Assembly: GCF_900119155.1 (NCBI RefSeq)
Contig: NZ_FPIR01000017.1
Coordinates: 1 to 64,000, forward strand
Direction of reading: 5' to 3'
From: Ruminococcus sp. YE71
GTDB lineage: Bacteria > Bacillota > Clostridia > Oscillospirales > Ruminococcaceae
Length of the DNA: 64,000 nt
Of the stretch, positions 17,898 through 25,158 are shown piece after piece. Position numbers and translations under genes: made by a program. Under the pieces are notes generated by a model. The model did not search any database, had not been told where the DNA came from, and saw only the letters and a program-made list of their open reading frames with translations. Numbering within the stretch: the first letter of the stretch is position 1; each line of letters starts with the position of its first letter.

Positions 17898-18785
17898 ATG
17901 GCAAGAATCGAAGGTATTGCTGGCGAATCCGACAGCCGTACAAGCCTGATGGTCAGAAGAACTGTAGCATATGTTGTACTTGTCCTTCTCGTGATAATGT
18001 CACTGCTTCCTTTCTATCTGCTTCTCATCAATGCGACCCGCGGTAAGGTGCAGCCCGGTATTACATTTTTCCCAAGCACCCTGTTTTTCAAGAATATCGG
18101 CAAGGTATTCGGTAAGACATTCTCTGCTTACGGTAACTTCGGCAGAGCATTCTTCAACAGTGTATTCGTATCTGCGGTCACTACCTTGCTTTCCGTTTAC
18201 TTCTCGGCTTTGACCGCATACGCTATCCACGTATACGACTTCAGACTCAAGAAGGCGATCCACACATTCATACTCATCATCATGATGGTTCCGACTCAGG
18301 CAGCTGCTATCGGTCTGTACAGACAGCTCGTTAACATGAAGCTCACCAACAGCTTCATCCCGCTGACCATCCCCGGAATCGCTGCTCCCGCTGTATACTT
18401 CTTCATGATCCAGTATATGGCTTCCTCGCTCCCTCTCGAGATCGTTGAGGCTGCAAGAATGGACGGATGCGGCGAGTATAAGACTTTCAATACGATCATT
18501 CTTCCGATCCTCAAGCCTGCGCTTGCAGTTCAGTCGATCTTCGTATTCGTAAGCAGCTGGAACAACCTGTTCCTCCCTCAGATGCTTCTCGACGATCAGA
18601 ACAAGAAGACTATCCCGGTTATCCTTCAGATAATCAAGGCAAACATCGCATCCAATCCTATGGACGCTGACGCTGGTCTCATGAATATGTTCATGGTACT
18701 CGCTATCCTGCCTGTTGTAGTTATCTACCTGCTTCTCTCGAAGAACATCGTTGGCGGTGTATCGCTCGGTGCTGTTAAGGGTTAA
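17898..18785 (+). CDS. Sugar ABC transporter permease, MalG type
   Basis: A 295-residue inner-membrane permease, second half of the import channel. Transmembrane segments are predicted at about 18-40, 80-105, 115-140, 150-170, 205-230 and 262-285. The ATPase-docking EAA motif is EAARMDGCGEYKTFNTIILP. A strong AAGGAGG precedes the ATG. The family usually ends near GGVSLGAVKG, as here. It is the last gene of the operon, before a clear terminator. Confidence 0.93.
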   Translation: MARIEGIAGESDSRTSLMVRRTVAYVVLVLLVIMSLLPFYLLLINATRGKVQPGITFFPSTLFFKNIGKVFGKTFSAYGNFGRAFFNSVFVSAVTTLLSVYFSALTAYAIHVYDFRLKKAIHTFILIIMMVPTQAAAIGLYRQLVNMKLTNSFIPLTIPGIAAPAVYFFMIQYMASSLPLEIVEAARMDGCGEYKTFNTIILPILKPALAVQSIFVFVSSWNNLFLPQMLLDDQNKKTIPVILQIIKANIASNPMDADAGLMNMFMVLAILPVVVIYLLLSKNIVGGVSLGAVKG

Positions 18786-18812
18786 TCCAAAGGCATGAAA
18801 AAGCAATAATTT

Positions 18813-18848
18813 ATGGCTGTACGGTCTTGAACTGTACAGCCATTTTTT
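18813..18848 (+). terminator. Terminator of the LacI-linked transport operon
   Basis: A 10-bp stem ATGGCTGTAC / GTACAGCCAT with an 11-nt loop, then TTTTTT. It separates the operon from the convergent histidine kinase gene. Confidence 0.9.
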
Positions 18849-18864
18849 GTATCTGTATGCGGAT

Positions 18865-19740
18865 TCAGAAGCGGATGGTCACCGTGAAGGATTTGTCCGA
18901 ACAGTCCGCCGTGATGCTGCCGCCGAGAAGCTCGGTGAACTGCTTCGCGATGGCAAGTCCCAGTCCCGAATTGCCTTTCGTGCGGGAGATGTCGGTGGTG
19001 TAGAACTCGTCGAAGACGCGCTCGGTGTCGATCTGTTCGTAAACGTCGTTTCGGAACGTTATGGTCAGACCGTTTTCCTCGGTCAGCTTAATGAAGAGGT
19101 CGTCGCAGCCGTGTTTTAGTGCGTTTCCGATGAGATTGTCGAAGATCCGCAGCAGAAGGCGGCGGTTCGAGCTGACCGTCATCCGTTTCGGCGGCGTGTC
19201 GAGAGAAATGCTCCGTCCGCGAGCGGTGTAGTCGTCGAAGTAATGAACCACCGCTTCTTCAAGGACGGCGCAGGGGTTCAGGTCTTCAAGCTGAGGAGGT
19301 TCCCCACGCGAGATCATCTTAGAGAACTCGAAGAAGGAGTCAATCAGCGATTCAAGGCGGTCAAGACGCTTTTCGATGATCTCAAGCTCCCGTTTTTTTT
19401 CGTCCTCGGGCATATCCGAGGTGCGGATCATGTTGATGTACCCCATCGCGGAGGTCAGCGGCGTTCGCAGGTCGTGGGCGATGTTGGTCACCATCTGTTC
19501 GAGCTCGTGATTTTTGCGGCTGTACTCGGCGCGTGACCGCCGCATTTCGGTCAGCAGCGCGTTCACCTCGTTGACGAGCGTCCCAGAGGTGCCGTTTTCG
19601 TTATGCACGAGGGAATTCGTGTCGGCGGTCTTGATCTGCCGCAGCTGCCTGCCGATACTTCGCATCTCATTTCGCTGGAATATGCAAAGTACAAGCAGAA
19701 CGGCTGCTGCGATGGTGCTGATTATTGCCAGTGCTGTCAT
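18865..19740 (-). CDS. Sensor histidine kinase linked to an ABC-2 transporter
   Basis: A 291-residue membrane kinase with one transmembrane helix (about 2-22), a short linker and no evident extracellular sensor domain. The phospho-acceptor is His89 in IAHDLRTPLT; the N-box NLIGNALKHG and G-box NSGLGLAIAKQ are intact, so it should be active. The start at 19740 is preferred (AAGGAC upstream); a GTG at 19773 in frame has no ribosome site. It is the last gene after an ATPase and permease. The usual partner response regulator is absent from the operon and from either side. Confidence 0.9.
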   Translation of the reverse strand: MTALAIISTIAAAVLLVLCIFQRNEMRSIGRQLRQIKTADTNSLVHNENGTSGTLVNEVNALLTEMRRSRAEYSRKNHELEQMVTNIAHDLRTPLTSAMGYINMIRTSDMPEDEKKRELEIIEKRLDRLESLIDSFFEFSKMISRGEPPQLEDLNPCAVLEEAVVHYFDDYTARGRSISLDTPPKRMTVSSNRRLLLRIFDNLIGNALKHGCDDLFIKLTEENGLTITFRNDVYEQIDTERVFDEFYTTDISRTKGNSGLGLAIAKQFTELLGGSITADCSDKSFTVTIRF

Positions 19741-19778
19741 TTGGACACGTCCTTTCGGTAAGTCAAAAAACACCTACA

Positions 19779-19799
19779 GGGCGGAGAGTTGCTCCGCCC
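19779..19799 (-). terminator. Hairpin between ABC-2 permease and kinase genes
   Basis: An 8-bp stem (GGGCGGAG / CTCCGCCC), followed on the minus strand by a TTTTTT eight bases later. It probably reduces read-through into the kinase gene. Confidence 0.6.
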
Positions 19800-19809
19800 C
19801 GAAAGGTCA

Positions 19810-20571
19810 TTAGTCGAGTTCTTTTTTGCTGAAGACCAGGTATCCGATCAGCAGGCTGGCTGCCGAGAGACCTGCGCAGAAGATGTAGCACTTCATGCGG
19901 TAGTGGTCGGCGGTGCAGACGGGGAGATTGAGGATGACCGTGCTGATCTCGTATTTAAGCATTGATTCTGCGATCTTCTTGGTGGTGCCGATGCCGTACA
20001 TGGTCAGTGCGACCGTTGTGTAAAGTATCGGGGTGATGATGGTCACGGAGTTGAATGCCGCGCCCTTTTTCAGCAGGAAAGCCAGCATGATGAACAGACA
20101 GCTTATCGCGTTCATCAGCGGCAGCTGAGTCATGACCGCCTTGAAATAGTCGCCGAAGGAAGATGAGTACTCCGAGCCGTTGATGAGGGCGTTGGCGGCG
20201 TAGAAAAGCAGGTTGAGAAGAACGAAGCCGACCAGCGAGTAGCCGATGCAGAACGCCGATTTTTCGATGTAGTAGTCCCTGCGGCTGACAGCCGAGGTGA
20301 TGGTGTTCTTGTAGGTCTTGTCGGTGAATTCTGAGCAGATCAGCGAAAATGGCGGAATAATGAACAGATAGAAGTATGTGAAGTTGCGCTGGACCATTCT
20401 AATATCCATTTTTATGGACTTGTCCGAGATCAGCGGAGCGCCGAGCGACAGCCCGCCTTCCTCCTTGTAGACGATCGTGATGAGGTAGGTAACGAGCGCC
20501 ACCGACCAGAACAGGTAGAAGCCTTTTGTCTTTGTCAGGCGGTAAAGCTCTGCTTTTATCATGTTTGTCAT
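19810..20571 (-). CDS. ABC-2 type transporter permease
   Basis: A 253-residue integral membrane protein with about six transmembrane segments and the cytoplasmic N-terminal start MTNMIKAELYRLTKTKGFY typical of bacitracin/lantibiotic-type ABC-2 permeases. An AAGGAGG lies before the ATG at 20571; the longer reading upstream is shadow over the ATPase gene. It pairs with the ATPase 10 nt upstream. The substrate is unknown; family members export or shield against peptide antibiotics. Confidence 0.88.
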   Translation of the reverse strand: MTNMIKAELYRLTKTKGFYLFWSVALVTYLITIVYKEEGGLSLGAPLISDKSIKMDIRMVQRNFTYFYLFIIPPFSLICSEFTDKTYKNTITSAVSRRDYYIEKSAFCIGYSLVGFVLLNLLFYAANALINGSEYSSSFGDYFKAVMTQLPLMNAISCLFIMLAFLLKKGAAFNSVTIITPILYTTVALTMYGIGTTKKIAESMLKYEISTVILNLPVCTADHYRMKCYIFCAGLSAASLLIGYLVFSKKELD

Positions 20572-20581
20572 AGTGTCCTCC

Positions 20582-21493
20582 TTAGTCCTTTCCGCTGCCG
20601 ACCAGCTGCTTGAAGTAGTCCTCCAGCGAAACTCCCGATTCGTTGATGCCGTCAACGTCCACGCCGCTCTTGATGAGCTGCTTGTTCAGCTCCTTGACGC
20701 TGACGTTTTCCTGATAGATGCGTATCTCGTTCTTGTCGATTATCTTGTACTCGGTGATGCCCATGCCATCGATGATGGTGGAAGCGTGCTTCACGTCATC
20801 GCATTTTACGACGGTGCATCGGCTGCACTCAACGTCAAGCTCCTGTCGGGTCATGTCTTTGAGTATTCGTCCGCCGTCGATGAAGATGAAGCGGTCGGAA
20901 ACGGCGTACAGCTCGGTGAGGATGTGGCTTGAAATAATGAAAGTTATGCCGCGCTCACGGTTGAGCATTTTGAAAGTGTCGCGCAGCTCGCTGATGCCGA
21001 TGGGGTCGAGGCCGTTTATCGGCTCGTCGAGTATCACGATGTCGGGGTCGTCGAGCATCGCGAAGGCTATGCCGAGTCGCTGTTTCATACCGAGGGAGAA
21101 GGTCTTGAACTTCTTGTTCCGCGCGTCGGTGAGGTTCACGAGGGCAAGCACTTCGTCTATCTTGCTCATATCGGCAATGCCCTTTTGCAGGCAGTAGTAT
21201 TTCAGGTTCTGGAACGCGGTCATGCTTCCGAAGAAAGCAGGGTTTTCTATAAGACATCCGATGCGGCGCTTGTCGAACTTGGTGCTGCCGCTGTTGCCGA
21301 ACAGCTGAAAGCTGCCCGAGGTCTGGTCGGTAAGCCCCGTGACTATCTTCATGAAGGTGGTCTTGCCCGCGCCGTTTCGGCCGATCAGTCCGCAGATGTC
21401 ACCGCGGTATACATTAATATCGGCGTTGTCGAGAGCCGTAAATTTTCCGTAGCTCTTTGTGAGGTTTTCGGTCTTGAGTATCGTCTCACGCAT
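20582..21493 (-). CDS. ABC transporter ATP-binding protein, BcrA type
   Basis: A 303-residue ATPase. Walker A is GRNGAGKTTFMK, the signature is FSLGMKQRLGIAFAM and Walker B is IVILDEPINGLDP, followed by the H-loop SSHIL. The C-terminal 80 residues are the accessory domain usual in BcrA/NatA-like ATPases. AGGAGG precedes the ATG. It is the first gene of a three-gene operon with the permease and kinase, under a promoter with four phased repeats. An antimicrobial-peptide defence role is plausible from family knowledge but not shown. Confidence 0.92.
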   Translation of the reverse strand: MRETILKTENLTKSYGKFTALDNADINVYRGDICGLIGRNGAGKTTFMKIVTGLTDQTSGSFQLFGNSGSTKFDKRRIGCLIENPAFFGSMTAFQNLKYYCLQKGIADMSKIDEVLALVNLTDARNKKFKTFSLGMKQRLGIAFAMLDDPDIVILDEPINGLDPIGISELRDTFKMLNRERGITFIISSHILTELYAVSDRFIFIDGGRILKDMTRQELDVECSRCTVVKCDDVKHASTIIDGMGITEYKIIDKNEIRIYQENVSVKELNKQLIKSGVDVDGINESGVSLEDYFKQLVGSGKD

Positions 21494-21535
21494 TTTTGTT
21501 TTCCTCCTGTCGGTGGTGTTTTTCTCTATGACTTA

Positions 21536-21591
21536 ATTATATCAGCAAGGTCTTAAAAAACACTTAAATCAGGTCTTAAAAAAGGCTTAAA
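21536..21591 (-). promoter_or_regulatory. Activator-type promoter with four phased CTTAAA repeats
   Basis: A minus-strand TATAAT (21541-21536) lies 40 bases before the ATPase start. The -35 position is poor (AGTGTT). On the plus strand CTTAAA occurs at 21552, 21563, 21575 and 21586, spacings of 11, 12 and 11. Direct repeats on one face of the helix over the -35 region are how OmpR/PhoB-family response regulators activate promoters. Confidence 0.6.
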
Positions 21592-21634
21592 AGAGTCTGA
21601 AATGTTCTTCTTCGCGATTTTCACCAAATTTTCA

Positions 21635-21663
21635 TTGACATTTGATGCAATATTTGGTATCAT
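21635..21663 (+). promoter_or_regulatory. Promoter of the exported unknown protein
   Basis: TTGACA (21635-21640), 17-bp spacer, TATCAT (21658-21663). Confidence 0.75.
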
Positions 21664-21700
21664 ATATAATGTAATTTGAATGAATGAGGTGAGTCCGAAA

Positions 21701-22579
21701 ATGGGCAGCGTAGAAAAGAAGAAGGCATTTACAACAGGAAAACTGCGGACCTGCCTGACGTTCGGGTTCGTGGTGCTTTCTGCGGCGGCTTTCGGCGCGA
21801 GACACTATCTTGAAAAGAATAACGCGGCGGCGGCTTCGGCTGATAAGGTCCACGTCAAGGCGGAGTATGTGGATGCCGCCGACGGTGCGACGGGCTCGCT
21901 CAGTGCAGGCTCGACCGTCACCTGCGAACGCGGCGTGAAGATCACTCAGGGCGAGGGGTATGTTCGGTTCAACATCGAGCTTCTCGACAGCGACGGCACG
22001 CCGATAGATCAGAAATTGCAGGACAAGCTCAGCGAAAGGGCAGAGCTCGAAGCGATGGCAGACCCCGAAATGGCGAGCTACAGGGCGTTTCAGGAGGGCA
22101 TCTACTGGACGTACAACGACTACAATCAGCTGACTGCCAAGGGCGAGCTCGCGCTTGACGCCTTTTGCCGCTCCATGAGCGAGGACGCTATCTCCCACAA
22201 CCGCCCCTACTCCACGGACGACCTCGCCCAGCTGAAAGAGAGCGGCGGTGTCTCCACAGGTTTCGACTCGGATGATCTGGTCATCCTCAGCGACGAGACC
22301 GAACCCTTCAAACGCACCGTTATCTGCACTCAGAAGTACTCCGAGGGCGATGTCTGCTCGCTCTACGATTACATAGTGCTCCCCGTGGACTGGCAGTACG
22401 CCAACACCGAGTTTGACGGCTACACCATGAATGCCGAAGGCGACATGGAAGAATGCTACATCAGCGTCAACAACATGGAACTCCTCGGCGAAGGCTTCAG
22501 CCTCCGCGTGACAGCCGACGTCGTAGACGCCGCCGACTTCAACAGTGCAGCCGCCGCTTTTAAGGCTGTGGGGAAGTGA
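21701..22579 (+). CDS. Exported protein of unknown function
   Basis: I do not recognise this 292-residue protein. It has a basic start (MGSVEKKKAFTTGKL), one hydrophobic segment (about 18-35) followed by HYLEKNN, and an otherwise soluble acidic body rich in Asp and Glu. The N-terminus resembles SipW-processed or membrane-anchored precursors, but no cleavage motif is convincing. GAGGTGAG sits 7 nt before the ATG at 21701; an in-frame ATG at 21680 has no ribosome site. It has its own promoter and is divergent from the ABC/kinase operon, sharing the phased-repeat region upstream, so co-control is possible. Confidence 0.7.
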   Translation: MGSVEKKKAFTTGKLRTCLTFGFVVLSAAAFGARHYLEKNNAAAASADKVHVKAEYVDAADGATGSLSAGSTVTCERGVKITQGEGYVRFNIELLDSDGTPIDQKLQDKLSERAELEAMADPEMASYRAFQEGIYWTYNDYNQLTAKGELALDAFCRSMSEDAISHNRPYSTDDLAQLKESGGVSTGFDSDDLVILSDETEPFKRTVICTQKYSEGDVCSLYDYIVLPVDWQYANTEFDGYTMNAEGDMEECYISVNNMELLGEGFSLRVTADVVDAADFNSAAAAFKAVGK

Positions 22580-22609
22580 GTGCTTTAATATAGTGCGTAT
22601 TTATTGTGT

Positions 22610-22636
22610 GAGACCCTCGCCGTAGCTACGCACGGC
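22610..22636. repeat. Dispersed intergenic repeat, copy 1
   Basis: A 27-base stretch beginning GAGACCC and ending CGCACGGC matches the minus strand at 53679-53705 at 24 of 27 positions. A hairpin follows at about 22638-22670, where GGGGAGAACCTTTC pairs with GAAAGGTTTCCCCC. Confidence 0.65.
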
Positions 22637-22674
22637 AAGGGGAGAACCTTTCTTCAGAAAGGTTTCCCCCAGAG

Positions 22675-22707
22675 TAAAAAAGCCGTTCATCGCAAAGATG
22701 AGCGGCT
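22675..22707. terminator. Bidirectional terminator
   Basis: Stem of 11 bp (AGCCGTTCATC / GATGAGCGGCT, one G-U pair) with loop GCAAA. On the minus strand TTTTTT follows directly (end of the CobW operon). On the plus side TCGTTTTATTT follows. Confidence 0.85.
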
Positions 22708-22716
22708 TCGTTTTAT

Positions 22717-23670
22717 TTAATAGAAGGTCGCGACCTGTTGTTCGGGCGGGTCGCAGGGGTCGAGGCTTACCACGGTGAGGACAGGGCCTTTGCCGCGGTA
22801 CATTTTGTGCCATTTGTAGGCGGCCTTGACGGTGGCGTTGAACCACTGGGGCTTGTCGGGCAGGGGCTGGTCGTGCAGGGTGACGTACCAGCAGAACTGG
22901 ATGTCCTCGACGCAGCAGGTCATTATCTGCCTGCCCAGCGCGATGACACCCTTCGGGAACTTTGGGTTGCCCATTGCCGCCGCCTTGAAGCTGATGGTCT
23001 TGCCGTCGTACTTCTTCGGTTCTTCGCCGATGTCGCGGTACCAGAGGGCGAAATCGCGGTCGTCAACGACGATATGATCGGCGGTCACGTCGAAAGGCAG
23101 CGGGTCTTCGATGTCGTCGTACTCGCCTGTGCCGTCGGTATATTCGTAAGCTATCTGAGTGCGTCTGCTGACTCCGCGGACGATCTTGTGGAACTCCATC
23201 TTGTCCATTGTGGCTTTGTCAACGCGGTTGAAGACGTTGAGCTCGCACATATTCAGCTTGTCCACGACGAGACTGCGCATATTCTGATTGTAGCTCAGGA
23301 AAGTGGTCGCGTCGGTGAAATTGAGTATCTGATAGATCATCCAGTCCTCGGGCAGAGCCTCAAACAGGTCGTTTATCAGCCACATCCCGTTGTACTCGAT
23401 GATGACGCGCTCGGCGTTGGTCTCGGTATAGAAGCGTTCAAGGGTCTCGGGAGTGAGGTCTTCCTTATCCTCGATGACGCGGACGACGGTGTTTGCCTTT
23501 GCAAGCTCCTCCTCGTCGTACTCCTCGATGCCTTCTTCGCAGACTATCAGCACTGTGCGCTGACCGTTGTTGAAGGACTCGTTGCCGCAGACGGTCTTCT
23601 GAATGAACTGTGTCTTGCCTGATTCAAGGAAACCCGTGAACAGGTAGACCGCAACGTTATTTTCTTCCAT
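22717..23670 (-). CDS. COG0523/CobW-like GTPase with C-terminal DUF1980-like domain
   Basis: A 317-residue protein. The N-terminal 200 residues are a G3E-type GTPase with P-loop GFLESGKTQF and NRVDKATMD as the guanine-specificity loop. It lacks the CxCC metal motif of zinc metallochaperones. The C-terminal third (about 215-290: KTISFKAAAMGNP, GRQIMTCCVEDIQFCWYV) resembles the DUF1980/YcgQ domain found in proteins next to CobW genes of Bacillus. If correct, this fuses the GTPase with its usual partner. It starts 5 nt after the stop of the His-rich GTPase, so the two are co-transcribed. The metal is not determined; zinc is likely. Confidence 0.75.
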   Translation of the reverse strand: MEENNVAVYLFTGFLESGKTQFIQKTVCGNESFNNGQRTVLIVCEEGIEEYDEEELAKANTVVRVIEDKEDLTPETLERFYTETNAERVIIEYNGMWLINDLFEALPEDWMIYQILNFTDATTFLSYNQNMRSLVVDKLNMCELNVFNRVDKATMDKMEFHKIVRGVSRRTQIAYEYTDGTGEYDDIEDPLPFDVTADHIVVDDRDFALWYRDIGEEPKKYDGKTISFKAAAMGNPKFPKGVIALGRQIMTCCVEDIQFCWYVTLHDQPLPDKPQWFNATVKAAYKWHKMYRGKGPVLTVVSLDPCDPPEQQVATFY

Positions 23671-23675
23671 CGTGT

Positions 23676-24863
23676 TTACTCCTTGCCGAACAGTTCAGCG
23701 ACCGCGTCCTCCTTGAGCTGCGAGCCGATAACGCAGAGTCTGCCCATTGTCGAAGCCGAACCTGTTCTGATGTCGGGCACGCCGGGCACGTAGTCGAAGT
23801 GAATCCACTCGCCGTCCTTGCCCTCTACGATGCCCTTTGCACGCAGCACGAAACCGAACTTCTCCTCGTTTTCGAGAGCGTCGAGCGCAGCCGCGATGTC
23901 CTCCTTCGAGAACTTCTTCGCGGTCTCAAGACCCCAGCTGGTGAACACTTCATCGGCGTGGTGGTGGTGATGTTCGTGGTCATGGTCGTGGCAGCCGCAG
24001 GTGCAGCCTTCGCCGTGGTCATGGTCATGATGATGCTCGTGATCGTGGTCATCATCGTGGTCGTGGTGGTGATGATGCTCGTGGTCATGGTCATCATCGT
24101 GGTCGTGGTGGTCATCATGGTCGTGGTGGTGATGATGCTCGTGTTCGTCTTCATTATCGTGGTCGTGGTGGTGATGATGCTCGTGCTCGTCCTCATCATC
24201 GTGATCGTGGTGGTGATGATGCTCATGCTCAGCTTCCTCAAGAAGTGCTTTCAGCTCGTCATCGAGGGTGTTCTTCTGAGTCATAGCATCGGTGAGCTGC
24301 TTGCCTGTCAGCTGATCCCAGTCGGTAGTGACGATGGGAGCGGCAGGGTTGAGGGCGCGAAGTCTCTCAACACAGTCATCGAGCTTTGCCTGGGAAAGAC
24401 CCGCAGTGTGGCTGAGGATAAGGCAGCTTGCGTAAGTGATCTGGTTGTTGAAGAACTCGCCGAAGTTCTTCTGGTACATCTTGCACTTTTTCGCGTCAAC
24501 AACGGTGGTGAAGCCGTCGAGAACAGCCTTTTCGGTGCCGATGTTCTGTACCGCACGGATAACATCGGAGAGCTTGCCGACGCCCGAGGGCTCGATAAGT
24601 ATACGGTCGGGAGAGTATTCGTCAAGCACCTTCACGAGAGCCTTGCCGAAGTCGCCCACCAGCGAGCAGCATATGCAGCCCGAGTTCATCTCAGTGATCT
24701 CAACGCCTGCGTCCTGTAAGAAACCGCCGTCGATGCCTATCTGACCGAACTCGTTCTCTATCAGGACGAGCTTTTCGCCGTTGTAGCCGTCAGCGATGAG
24801 CTTCTTAATGAGCGTGGTCTTGCCTGCGCCCAGAAAACCCGAAAAAATCGTGATCTTAGTCAT
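23676..24863 (-). CDS. COG0523/CobW GTPase, His-rich metallochaperone
   Basis: A 395-residue zinc-type metallochaperone GTPase. Walker A is GFLGAGKTTLIKK (9-21), the CxCC metal site is Cys63-Ile-Cys65-Cys66 and the base-specificity motif region is near 145-165. Residues about 210-302 are an exceptional His/Asp/Glu stretch that also contains CTCGC. The C-terminal CobW_C domain follows (WIHFDYVPG, GRLCVIG). The ATG at 24863 is chosen over an in-frame GTG at 24872 because GAAAGAAG fits it. The insert would bind many metal ions, for storage or delivery. It leads a two-gene operon with a promoter and a dyad that could bind a metal repressor. Confidence 0.92.
   Translation of the reverse strand: MTKITIFSGFLGAGKTTLIKKLIADGYNGEKLVLIENEFGQIGIDGGFLQDAGVEITEMNSGCICCSLVGDFGKALVKVLDEYSPDRILIEPSGVGKLSDVIRAVQNIGTEKAVLDGFTTVVDAKKCKMYQKNFGEFFNNQITYASCLILSHTAGLSQAKLDDCVERLRALNPAAPIVTTDWDQLTGKQLTDAMTQKNTLDDELKALLEEAEHEHHHHHDHDDEDEHEHHHHHDHDNEDEHEHHHHHDHDDHHDHDDDHDHEHHHHHDHDDDHDHEHHHDHDHGEGCTCGCHDHDHEHHHHHADEVFTSWGLETAKKFSKEDIAAALDALENEEKFGFVLRAKGIVEGKDGEWIHFDYVPGVPDIRTGSASTMGRLCVIGSQLKEDAVAELFGKE
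23956..24236 (-). repeat. Imperfect tandem repeats encoding the His/Asp-rich insert
   Basis: Repeated blocks on the plus strand of the type GTGGTGGTGATGATGCTCG occur at least five times across this span. They encode runs of HEHHHHHDHD on the minus strand. The repeats are coding, and copy number could vary by recombination. Confidence 0.8.
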
Positions 24864-24897
24864 ATAAAACACTTCTTTCTAAACTGTTTTCCTTTTG

Positions 24898-24913
24898 GTT
24901 ATTCAACGATAAC
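24898..24913. promoter_or_regulatory. Operator candidate for a metal-responsive repressor
   Basis: A dyad GTTAT-N6-ATAAC lies immediately downstream of the -10 box of the CobW promoter, over the expected transcription start. It does not match the Bacillus Zur consensus exactly. Confidence 0.4.
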
Positions 24914-24917
24914 TAAT

Positions 24918-24946
24918 ATTATAACACATTTTTTTTGAAATTGCAA
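24918..24946 (-). promoter_or_regulatory. Promoter of the CobW operon
   Basis: Minus-strand TTGCAA (24946-24941), 17-bp spacer, TATAAT (24923-24918). Confidence 0.75.
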
Positions 24947-25026
24947 GAACCCAGATTAAAAAGGTGTAAATTTTCATTCAAAAACTGAGATTTCTCGGAA
25001 ATAACGCTGAAAATTACTCGCCGTTA

Positions 25027-25055
25027 TTGACAAAATACTGTTCTTGTAGTACAAT
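25027..25055 (+). promoter_or_regulatory. Promoter of the surface cassette
   Basis: TTGACA (25027-25032), 17-bp spacer, TACAAT (25050-25055). An open frame that begins at the TTG of this box is therefore not the real start of the following gene. Confidence 0.8.
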
Positions 25056-25158
25056 AATATATGTAGATCATTTTTTTGAAAGAGACATTTTAGACGTTAT
25101 TATCGGTGCGCGGATAAAGAAAATGTGCGCTGAGTATCTTATTCAAGAGGTGTCTGAA

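Noticed and set aside
23956-24236. CRISPR-like periodic repeats
   Set aside because: The repeats are in-frame codons for His/Asp/Glu in a CobW gene, with no spacers of constant length.
23799-24719. Long plus-strand open frame of 306 codons opposite the CobW gene
   Set aside because: Its Val/Met/Ile runs are the complement of the His/Asp codons. It has no ribosome site and covers the coding gene.
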